A stretch of DNA of 64,000 bases. Origin: Xiphophorus maculatus. Its lineage: Eukaryota > Chordata > Actinopteri > Cyprinodontiformes > Poeciliidae. The stretch covers positions 15,872,565 to 15,936,564 of the forward strand of contig NC_036446.1 in assembly GCF_002775205.1 (NCBI RefSeq), given 5' to 3'. The position numbers were made by a program, and so were the translations under genes. How positions within the stretch are numbered: position 1 is the first letter of the stretch; each line of letters starts with the position of its first letter. This document shows, piece after piece, positions 41,216 to 53,100 of the stretch. The notes beneath the pieces are model-generated. The model was not told the origin of the DNA, searched no databases, and saw nothing but the letters and a program-made list of their open reading frames with translations.

Positions 41216-43639
41216 TATAATAATATCAATCTTTTCCTATATTTCAGGGTAAAAGCTCAGCTTTAAAATGGCTCCTTTTCATCACCTTAATCTTTATTTT
41301 TATTTATGGGCATTCATCTTACCATTTACCACTCATTGTGATAAATTTCTAAGAATTGTGATTTATTGTTGTCAGAATAAATACCAATTAATGATGTTTT
41401 AAAAAATAAAAAAAACCGCCCTTACTGTCAGGTTTGATAGTTTAATACTTTTTCCACTGTTTGTGCAATGAAAGTGTCAATAAACAGCAATAAATTTGAA
41501 AATATAATTACTGTGTGATATCACACTTCTTTATATGACTAAGGAAGCACATTACATATGGGAATGTTTTCAAGAACATTATTTGTGCTTGTGGGACTAT
41601 AATTGCTGTGACACACATTTAAAAAGATGTAATAAATAGTTCTTATCACGTTTATGATCACAAAGGTACTGAAAACGTTGTGATTCCACTGCCCTGGTAC
41701 ATTGTTTGTATCGTAATAACAGTCCAGCTAAATATTGAGAAAAAGGTTTTCCACCCTCTTTAATACCTACATGTAGAAATTATGTAAAACTGGACCTTTG
41801 TCTTATCATATAACCAATAAAAACACACTTTACCTCTGTCATATTTTAATCACAGTATAGTCTGATGTTATAATTTCAGAGCCTTAAAGTTAACCGGTTC
41901 TAAAACTGAAAATCCTCAAAGCTCATTGTGCCATCAGTCAACTGGCCCTTTAACTGAACCTCCCAGTCAAAGTAAATATCCCTGTGGCACAAACCAGGAA
42001 GTGAAGGGAGTAGACGAGTGAATTATCTAATTAATAATTAATGCGCTCTTCAGTTTTCACTTCAGGGTTTCTGGATACCAGTGTGCCCAGCATCTTATCT
42101 TCTCCCAGATGTTCTTACTAAAACTTTATAAATCTGGGGGTTTTCCACCCAGTTATTCCAGATTTGACATTAACCGAGCCTTACTATCAGTGCAGAGGCA
42201 GCACTGAACTACAACTCCCCTTAAAAAAACTACAAAACGGCAAAGAAAATATCTGCAGGTACACACTTGAAAATAAAAAACTAATTTAGAAAATCAATGT
42301 ATTAAAATCGATCTTCATATTGTTATGGAAGGAAAATACAAAGCTGGACTGAACAGATGATGATGAATTATCTTTACTTTTTATTTGTTTTAATTTGACT
42401 TCTATCAACTATCTTGTTGAACTTTGTTTGTTCCCTTCTAAATACATGTGTCATTGTGATATAAGACTGTAGAGATTATAATTTGGTTCATTTCTCCTGA
42501 AATGGTTTATTGTAATCTATATAGACGGGAGGCCTTGTGTTGAAACAGGAAATAATACTGAAGGATTACAGGACTTCAGCTTACTGACTGCATGTAGCAG
42601 GCATCGCTCTCTGTACAAAAAAATAATTATTTCCAGTGTGGATAGAGTATTTCTTGGTTATTATTCGTCTTTAGGAGAAAACTAACATTTTTCAGCTTTA
42701 CACTACAAATACTAGATAAGATCAAGTTGGGCTGTATACAACTAAGAAGATAGACGTTTGAGTTAATGCATGAGAGTTGATTTTTCCTCAAAATTAGAAA
42801 ACTATTCCATACTCTTTCATATTTTTACATTTTGTCATGACAAAATCAACCATGACAAAATGCTTGAAATGACAAAATTGAAATCTTAATTTATCAATTA
42901 AGATTTCAATTGATAAACACAAAGTTATTGCAAAGTGGTTGCAAAAGGTTAAAATATTTTCTGCAAATAAAAATCTGAAAAGGTTTTGGGAAGGCCTCGG
43001 AGGTTTGTTAGAGAACATTAGTGAGCAAACAGAATCATGGAGAAAGTTGCAAAAAAAAACTTTAAGGTGTGGTTAGTTTATAAAGCAAGAAAACATGATA
43101 TACAATAATATTGGTGAATTTTGCTTTGACAATATGCTTTTCTATAAATAAAAAACATTCAAATATACAGTGTCAATGCCTTTCTGCTTTGAATTAATTG
43201 CAAACCCCAGATAGTGAGTAATCTGTCCATGAAAAACAATTTAATTCATTATTTTAATCTCAGCAACAGTATTTTATGGCAACCGCTGCCTTTGGCTGCA
43301 TCAATTTTTTAGCAAAAAAAGAAAAAAAACTTTGTTTTATTGACATGACCTCCTTAAACAATTTTTGTTGCATTAACAGACTAACACAACCAAATGTAAC
43401 ATTGGAATAAGGAGCATGAATCTGTAGTATCTTTAGCTCATCTTCAGTGCAGTGCATGCACTTTATTATATGGATGCTGAGTATAAATGGTAAATTTGCA
43501 ATAAATTGTGCAGCCATTATCCCAAGATTTTCACATCTCTATTCAATCAATCATCTAACCATGAAAACAACTACAACTACAAACTACCAATAATCCACTG
43601 AAACTGGCTGGCCTGTACAGGAGGCGATTGTTTAGAAAG

Positions 43640-43830
43640 GCAGCCAGCGCTCAGGTGAGACTATATATTAAGCATTCACAACACAATTAGGCAAAGACGT
43701 GGAGAAAGACGCTCTGGTCCAAACCAAAACTAAACTTGATGGATGTACGCGATGGAAACTAAATCAACCTAAACACATCATGCCAGCGTGAAACGAGCTG
43801 GTGGCAGCATCATGCTGCAGGAATGCTTTT
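43640..43830 (+). repeat. Probable Tc1-like transposon fragment
   Basis: AACGAGCTGGTGGCAGCATC followed by ATGCTGCAGGAATGCTTTTC resembles the conserved GGTGGTRGCATCATGCTG part of fish Tc1-type transposase genes. Only a short decayed fragment remains, with no clear ends. Confidence 0.4.
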
Positions 43831-44596
43831 CTTCTTTAAAAATAATAAAGGGGGTCAAAAATACACAAACACGTTTTATAACTTAATATGTAAAACTTCT
43901 AAAAATGCAGAATTTTTGTCATGTCAGAGTTGGGCTGTACTTTAGGTTTTTCAGTCACATGAAGTCACAATTCAACGCATTAATGTTTGTGGATGTATTG
44001 CGATAAATGTGAAGGTATATTTGCTTTTTTTTTTTACTTGTAAGTAACACAATGTCTTTCATTAATAATATCTATAAATATGTTAACACTAATCATTGAA
44101 TTATAGTTTTTACTGCTAACTTTATATTTTACTTGAACACATTGCTGTATTTTAGAACAGCAATATTACTTTTTCATATTGCTGTTACAAAACAACTTGT
44201 ATGCATAGTTAATGTATGAGATTAACCAACAGGCTTATGTAGGAATGTAACACAGTGCTACACCAGCGGACCCAAAGCTACATGTGATTTAAGTTACAAT
44301 AAAAGTTAGTTACTTGTTAAAAATTGTAACTATCCATCAGTAAATGAACCTTGTCGTTAATTGTGTGCAGACTGAGATAGAAACTGAGTTTTATGTTTCT
44401 GTAACATTGTGTTGACGTCGTTGTAGTGGAGATGCTAGTAGTAGATCTTACGCACAGCAGAAGTAACAAAAAAAAATCTCACCGTTTTAAATGACTGCTG
44501 CGCAGTTTAAACACACAAAAACAAACTCGCGGGACTTCTAAGTAACTCTTCTTCTGATAAGTGTAAGGTAAAACTTATTGTGGGGACAAACTTACC

Positions 44597-44720
44597 TAAA
44601 AAGAAAAAAACTTTTATGTTGTTCGGCTGTGCTTCCTCCTGACAAATTACTGTTTTGACATAGAAGTGACTTCCTGGCCTCTCATTGGCTGAGCGGAAGC
44701 GAGCTTGCCTGTGATTGGTT
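44597..44720 (-). promoter_or_regulatory. Candidate distal promoter and non-coding first exon of tradd
   Basis: On the minus strand, two CCAAT boxes (44714-44718 and 44684-44688) and an AGGAAGT ETS core (44669-44675) precede a stretch of about 70 bp. That stretch ends at a perfect donor, AG|GTAAGT, at 44596/44595. The next minus-strand gene is tradd. Its ATG exon starts with an acceptor 3 nt before the ATG and so needs an upstream exon. The implied intron is about 10.4 kb. There are no other promoter-like patches between. Inference only; no transcript evidence. Confidence 0.45.
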
Positions 44721-46127
44721 AAACCCGGCACGGTGTTGAAGAAAAAAATCGGTGGCCAACAGGAAGAAGGCGGTCCGCCCTCCAGTCAATGTAGGACAAA
44801 ACACCCAGTAACTAATCAGTCAGCATTTATTATGAAATAATTATAAAAAAATAAATAAAAAAAAAAGCAGAATCTTTTAAATAAGAGCTAAACACAACAG
44901 GAGAGAGTTAAAATTGTTAGCAACACTATGAGCTAAAAAGCTGCTCATTGTAACTTTCACTTACATCCTGTCCGTCCGATTTGCTTATCAAAGGAAAGAG
45001 TTGTACAGTCCAGGCATAACCTTTGGGTCTTTATTAATTTCCTGGAATCCATATTTTTTCTTCAAGATAATCAATTTTGTATTGTTTTTAGTAGTTGCTT
45101 TTTGAAAAAAAGACAACTGTTTCACTTTGCCCTGGTTTTGTTGGTGTGGATTATTTTACATCATTATCTTGTCAACTTAAGTTAAGAAGCGGTTGTTTAA
45201 TGGCTCTCACTTAGAAATCTTACAAAAATAATTGGCATATATGCAATGCTATACGTTTAACAAGCTCCTGAAGCAAAGGTAGACACATTGGCTCAATCAT
45301 ATGAAGAGGATTATATTAATCTCCGACAGCGCCTTGCAAAAGCACTTGAACTCTTTCGTATTTTGTCAATTTACAATAACGTTAAATGTCAATGCCCCTG
45401 TTTCTTTGCCACCCCTTTCATTGTAGCTCTGACTGAATGTTTAGTGTTGTTCTGCTTGACAGGTGAACCTTTAGTCATTTACACCCTCCAATATTTTTGC
45501 TTCATCCAGCTTTCCGATCTCACAGCATGATGGTGCCACTACCATGTTTCCTTGTAGACATTATGCATTCAAGGTGATCTGTAGTGTTTGTTTTCCACCA
45601 TACACATGGTTCTGTAGTTGGGCCAAATATACAACTATCAATTATCTTGTTGAACTACGAGTCTGTGCAGCTTGTACTGGAGGCTTCATTGATTTTTGTG
45701 ACCTATGACCTTCACCTCTGCATAACCCAATCCTGCTTTAAGCTTTTCCACACAACTCAAGCCAAATGTTGGCTTTTATTTAGGGGAAGTAGGCGAAAGG
45801 GGCTAAATATAAATTCATGGCAAAATCTGTCACTCTGCTACATGAGAAGTTGGAAACCAATTTGAATTTTTAAAAAAGTTTTTTATATGTTTGGGTTTCT
45901 TTCTGGATCATTTACCAGCAGATTTGGACAAGCTCAGAATGTTAATACAATTATATCTGTTTTGACTGTCTAAATATATTTTTAAAGTAGTTATTTACCA
46001 ATACAATTTACATTCATACTATATTTTTAAAATATGAAGTTCAGCGTGAATATTAACGTCCATCTTTCAATGCCTAGCATAATATTTATGGGAAAAAACT
46101 CAAACATACACAGTGACAAAAATATGT

Positions 46128-49100
46128 TTATTCATAGTAGACAAAAGAGAAATCATAAAACTCTCTGCAGGTGGAACTGTCCACCTGGGAGCTTTTGTGG
46201 TTGACGTGCTTGACAAATTTGAGGGTTTCTTTGTCCCTGTAGACGAGAGCGAGAGAGTTGTCCTCTGGATACACAGTGAGAAGCTGAAAAATAATAAATT
46301 AATGATCTTCACAGATGTGCAGTGCAAATATTTGCCTTTATACCGGTCAACACTCACCTCCTCATCTTCTTCGTTGGCAACATAACACGTGAAACCCCCA
46401 AACTCTGCCTCCCAGTCTGTGAGACATTCATTCTGTGAGTATTATAGTAAAAACTTAATGGTCAGTTTACTGCGTGTGTGTGTTTGCGTTTCACCTGCAC
46501 AGCCAAACGGCAGGATGAGGTCCAGAGCGTACTCCGCCTGTGCAGCCTCAGCATCATGCAACAGAGTGTAACCACCATGAGACCAGCGACGCACTTCTCC
46601 ACAACACACAGGCGAGCTCAGCTCTGAAGATCAGACCACACAAACAAACCTGTGACTGAGCAAACGTCTCAACTACGGCTGAAACGATTAACCGGATTAA
46701 TCGTGATTAGCTGAACGTGAAACAATCCTCAACTAATTTAGTGATCGCTTAATCTTCACATGTAGAATACAGACACAAATCGGCAGTTTTGCTGAAAGAG
46801 CAACACATTTAGAGCAGTAATTAAGCCAAAACTCAACAATATATATAAAACAGGGTTTTATTTTAACAATATTATAAACGTGAAGTTTGCCAAAATTTAT
46901 TTATTTGAATTTATTTTGTTTAGTCAACAAGTTGTTTCTCCAGACATTTATTGGTGTTTTAAGTTCTATTCTTGGCAGTTGGTGGTTACCATAGTAACCG
47001 GTAACTGACAGCTCCTCCCCCTTTTTTCTGTTGCCGTCGGTAACTGTGGTATGTATCAGAATGAGCTCTGTTTTTTCTTTACAAGTATTATATTTTAAAA
47101 TATATGTTGGACAAATTTGATATTGTACAAATTTCACAGATGAAATCTGAGTAAATTTGTTACGTTTTGTGTTTGTTTCTAAATGTTATCATTGTTAATG
47201 TTGCCCATTTTAGCTACAAATGTTAACTTCTGCTAATTTCTCATTGGGATATATTGTTTATGGTTTATTCTGGGTTATTTATTATATTTTACTTATTGTA
47301 TAGAGGCAGAAGCTGCTGGATGGATGTTAACCACCAACTTGATTTTCTCTTTTCTTGGAATAAATACAGTGAACCTGAATGTGTCTGTTGTGAAGTCGGC
47401 CTACTGCACCCAAGATGAACATAGAAGGGTTACATAATACATATAGTTTACATTTAAGATAATAATAAACCTTGATATGTTCTACCCAGATCTCTACTTC
47501 TACTTCTACTATCCAAGTGGGATAGTTTTACCTTAAGCCGATTTAAAATCTGTAAAACCGAAAATCTCAGTCAAGAAGAAAGAGCTGAGCTTTTCACTAT
47601 ATATTTTTTAAATATATTTTTTAATATATATATACAGATGGATCCTTTGCTAGAAATGATCAAGTAAAGGAAAGCTGCGTTATAGGCAAAAAAAATGTTT
47701 AATTTCTGATTTAAAATAAACCAGAAGTATATTAGAAATACATTAAAAGCTGGTCACAATGCAATGTATTCCTAATACTGTGTAATGTAGGCTTGCGTGG
47801 TTAAATAAAAAATCTGCAGAATGTGCCAGTTTGGTTTTTTTTCTGAATAATCGATTATTGATTTCTAAAATAATTGTTCATTGCAGTCCTAATTTCAACC
47901 CTCATTTTCACATACTTTTCCCTCCATTGTCAGCGCCTGCCTTTGATGATGATGACGATGATGGCGATTCTGCTGATGTTCCTGCAACCTCTCCCTCCTC
48001 TTTGTCGTCCTTCGTATCTCTGTCTTCGTCCTCCTCATCTGTCGGACAGAGGTAGTGCAGCCGGAGGCCGGTGAAGTTGGAGAGGAGGAGGAAGAAGGCC
48101 TCTGAGCGGAGCAGCTCCCAGCACACACTCACACACTCCGGCAGGGAGTCGACAGAGGCTGATTCATAACACCTAAAACAACATTTAGCATGAGAATCCG
48201 CTAAATGTGAAACCGCAGAGCTGGCCGACGTCACCCACCTTTTATTGGGTGGACCTCTCTTCATCCACTGAATGCCGGTCTGTCGCAGAGCTTCACTCAC
48301 TTCCCTGAACTTCTCCTCCTGAGGAAATAATCTGACAATAAACCTGGAGGAATACCTGGACACAGGAAGTGAAGACGAAGGTAGAGCTGCTACCTTTAGA
48401 AAATCTTTGAGCTGAATTTCAGAGTTGTCTTCAAACTCGTTTTGGATCTGCTCTTGGTAGGAAATATCCAGGTACAAAGGATTGACCCACTCAAGCAGCA
48501 CAGTCTCCTGTCAGGAGCAAAAACAAGCTGTACGTTACACAATTAATGGGCTGTATTACCCGCTTACTGACTTCCCCGTTTTTACTTTGTTTTTGTCACA
48601 TTTAACTGATTCAGACTAAATGAATTTTTAAACAACTTCAGTAAATATAACATACAGTTCTCAAATGAGTTTACTGAGTTTTCTAAACAGACAAATTTAA
48701 GCATTTTCAAGCATTTTTAAGGTAAGTTTTAGTTTTCCAGCTGCACACTTTGTAATAAAAGCAATACAAATGAACTAAAAAACAACAGTTTCAATTCACG
48801 GTTATATGATTTCATTTCATTTTTTACAGTTATTAATGTCCTGTGATAATATTCTGTATTTTACAGCAGAGACAAGGTAAATTAAAATATAACAAATGTT
48901 ATGTTTTTAAATCTCTCTCTTACACACACCCTACAAACCTGAGAACAAAACACTAATTAACATGAAAATCACCCAATGCCAATAATGTTGTTTAACATAT
49001 AGAATATAACACCTAATTGATTAAATTCAAGTATCTTAAAAGATTTCAAGTAAGGGAAAAAGCAAAAGTAATTCTATAGTATTACATTACATGATTACTG

Positions 49101-50113
49101 CATCTATAGTATGCAGTAATCATACCTAGACTTGATGATTTAAAAAAATCATTAATCAATAATCGATAATACGTCTGATAAAATATTCAATAATTTTACT
49201 GAACTCCAATCCAGAGCTGCACAGCATTATGGGGGATGTAGGCAGAGGAAAGGCTTTAGCTGCTCAACCTCTCAAAGCTGACGAAAATAGGTTGGTGGAA
49301 TCAACTCACTCTCTCACTCTTGGTTGCCTAGCAACTTGCTCTTTAGTTACCTAGCAACGACCTGTTTACTGGAGCAGCAGCAGTTTAAGTTTTCACTATT
49401 GTGCCTCGAAACTGCTTAAAAATAGAAAAGATAAAGCAGAGTGAAAACTGGATAAAAGTGGGAAATATCACATCTTCAGCTTGGCAATAAAACTTTATCA
49501 ATAATTATTGATATCCACTGATAGAAAACACTTGATATGTTTTTTAGTCATAGTGTCTAGTTCTACTATGCTATCAAAATAGAACAATTCTTGCTTAATT
49601 GGCCCTTATCAATCAATCATCATACAACTCACAGAAGGAGCGAGTGAAATAAAACCCACTTTTTGAACATATTTTCTGTAATTTTGAATTTCTTTTTTTT
49701 TAAAGAAAAATAAGCAACAAAAAAAAGAAAGACTAATATCAAAAATCTGAGATTTTAATGTCTCTTTCCCAAAAGCACTCACATCTCTAGGCAAGTGTGG
49801 ATGCTTGAGGATGGACGGCTCTTTAAAACGAGGAGGACGCTCCAGAGAGGGTCCATGAAACCAGCCACTCAGAGATAGACGGCACTTGTCCTGTGATAAA
49901 ACTTCAGAAACCTGCAGGACAAAAACAACAACAAAATCAGCTCAAACCAACCCTGTACTTAGAGTTACAAACCCAAATACCGACCTGGTGAAAAGATACT
50001 GGAGACACTTCGAACAGGACGAGGGCGTTCCAACACGGTACGAGTGACTTCACGATACTCTCCGGCTGGAAATTACCTGATGACAGTGTTGACAGTTAGC
50101 AATACAGCTGCAC

Positions 50114-50169
<56 letters not shown>

Positions 50170-53100
50170 ACACAGAGGTACCTACTGTCTGTGGAGTAGA
50201 GATCAAGGCTGCCCCCGTCGCTGCTCTGCCATGGAGGTACAAGATACAAAATGAAAGCCACGCGCCTTCCCTCCAACTCGTCATCATGGCACAAAAGAAC
50301 ATCTTGAAATGGCACAAAATGCGATTTACTGTCACCAAATGCAGCAATTTCCTCTAAGTCTGTGGGGTTGAGTTTAAATCTCACCTGTATGCTCATATTT
50401 AGCACAAGAAATATCCACGGTGGGCTCCAGCTCGACCCCCAACACGTCCCCAAGCCAGGAGCGGAAACGCCCAAACAGAGCCGCCCTGAAGAAGAAGAAG
50501 AAGAAGAAGAAGAAGAAGAAGAAGAAACACTCAACACAATAATAAAACTCAAAGACAACAAACACACGACAGTCTGCCATGACATTTGCTGCTACATGAA
50601 TTATTGATGATCACAAACAGAGGGGGGCAACTCTTATTGTATATTTAATAGCAGCATTTAATCCCCAAGGCTGGATTGCATTAATAGGTGTGCCAGCTTA
50701 TAAAGTCAGTGCCTTATGTTTGTGAACGGAGACAATTCGTTTAGTTTTTATATCTTTTATTTAATCAGAATTACAGCTCTCTGTTATAAGAATGTCAAAT
50801 TTCTATGTTGGTAAAGCTTTTTAAATGTAGTTTATTCAAAAATGAAAGTGAATGCAATACATTTGATTAAGAATCATAATCAATAAATTAAACATATTTT
50901 AAACATGAGAAAAATTTGAAAATCAATAATGAAGGTGAATAGTGTTGTAGAAAAAAAATGATAATAAATAAGCTTTATGATTTATTTATGTATTTAATTT
51001 ATTTAACCTGTCCATACACATGTCAAAAAAACAAGACAAACTAGTACAGAAAGAGATAAACAATATTTAAATTCCTGTCAACACACATCATCTCTCTTTG
51101 TCAGGAGTAGAAATGAATACCTGGGTGGAGAACTTGTTTCTCCGTTTTTAAATCATGAAGACAAAACATTAACTGCTTACCATATCTAGAAGCTACAAAT
51201 AGGACATTCGGTTTTTCTTACTTTATGTCACTACAGCTATAAATTGAAAATGTATTAATTTTACACATTTGTAACCTCCCCCCCCGGGTCTACTTTTTAC
51301 ATAGATACTATTTGGGTCAATTTGACCCAGCAGTCAAGTTGAAGTGCAAAAAAAGATTTAAAAAAATGTCCAATTCTATATGTTTCCTTGCAGCTATGAA
51401 CCATATTTCACCACACACACACAAACACAACACACATACATGCACACGCCGACACACACAAGCCCGCTTTCTCACTACTCTCTTTACTTCACTAGGAAAC
51501 TGCGAGAAAGCAGGTGTTCATACAACTTTTGACAGGAACATTTTCTGTTCCCGTGGACAAACTCCACCCACACTGAGTGACACTCAGCAGAAGTGGAGGA
51601 AAACATAAATACTCTCTGCATGACTCATTTATCTTGATTTTAATCAGCGGGTCAATTTGACCCTGAACAGTATGTGTGTCTCAAGTTCAATTATAAAGAT
51701 CAACCATTGGAAAAAAAAAAAAAAGTGTAATATAAATTTTTTTTTACCAAAGATCAATTTCAAGGAAATTTTTGTTTTTTTGTGTCTAGGTTTTTTTTTC
51801 AGTGGACATTAAAAATTTAAATTTCATTTTTTATGTCCAAGTGAGTAAATGAGTAAGTTGTCGTCATTGATCCTTAATTTCTGAGCAATAATAATACATC
51901 ATTGCACAAATATTGATTGAAATGGTTAGTATTGGAGTTAATAATCACATACAAAAATGTTTTGGAATAATTATTGGGTTTCTGACACTACTGCAGGATT
52001 AAACACTCCCCGGGTCAAATTGACCCACGAGCATTATTGCTGCACCCCAGAAACAAACATAAGAGGAGGGTTAAATCATCATGGTCTTACACTCCCTTCA
52101 CTAAGCGCCATCCTATGACGACATAAGAGGTGATAAATCACTGGCGCCCCCTGGTGGAGGCGACCATTAAATCAACAAATTCAAAGATTCATAAATTAAT
52201 AAATAGGCAGTTTGTGAATAAATAATCATAATAATAATGAATCGTATTAGTTACGCAAACCTTTTTTAGTAAGCAATGCGTACATTAAGCTTAAAATAGG
52301 TCATGCTTTTGTCAAAAATAGATTAAATGTGAACAGAAATATGCCAAACATTACAATTTACTGGTTTGAGACAATGTCAGACGGAATCTTACAGACCGAA
52401 TATGACTTATACGAACGAGGTCTTTATGACTGAATTTAAGTTTGTTTTCTAATGGAGTGATTCCCACACTGTGGGTTATGAAAATCAGGTGAGCGATCGT
52501 AACATTTTTTTAAGAAATAAAATTACTTTTTAAATATCTGTATGAAAGAACGGGCTCTATTAATCTGGTCTTTTTCACATATCTGGTGCCCCATTTATTT
52601 TTTTTTATTTTTTTTTTATGTAGATGGCTCCTTTAGTGTGGGTTGAGTTTTGTTTTTGTGCTTTTTTATTGTAAAAGAAATCCAATTGCAATATTTTTAA
52701 AGAGATTAAAACAATTGTCAAAACATTTATGTTGCCTCAATTTAATTATTTTATACTGACTAGAATTAATCTTTGCTCTTCAATTAATGACAAGATTTTC
52801 TGCCGTTAGACAATAACAGTATAAAAATGAAAGCATCTTTTAATTTAGTTACACTTTATGTATTTTTCTCACATTATCTGAAAAATGTAGAACAGCAAAA
52901 AAGGCAGAGGCATGTTTTCCTGTTAATCCTCTTGTCTGCTCTGAAGTTTGAGCTGAATTCAGCCGTCATTAATGCACCTGCTTCTGTAATGTGTTTAAAA
53001 AGAGGCCGCTCTGTCAGGTAGGAAATATCGATTACAGCAGAAGCAGGTTTGTGTGTCTGGTATCGGTGATAAGCTCTGGATCAGGTGCAGGAGCAGAAGA

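Larger units (their letters stand above)
34199..46127. other. 12-kb repeat-rich interval between tradd coding start and the ogfod1 3' end
   Basis: No coding exon with conserved protein sequence is visible on either strand. Defined contents are the repeats listed separately (34295, 36835, 37011, 38935, 40426, 40808, 43640) and a promoter-like patch at 44590-44760. Stretches 35260-36830, 41216-43600 and 44770-46127 are AT-rich with only short unassigned repeat fragments. Most of this interval is probably the first intron of tradd. Confidence 0.5.

Noticed and set aside
45288-45865. Two plus-strand frames of 80-93 residues
   Set aside because: The surrounding sequence (CACAGCATGATGGTGCCACT and similar) looks like decayed DNA-transposon sequence, and no protein family is recognised.
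47831-48074. Plus-strand frames rich in Asp or Ser
   Set aside because: Antisense shadow of the acidic/serine tract of ogfod1 exon 10.
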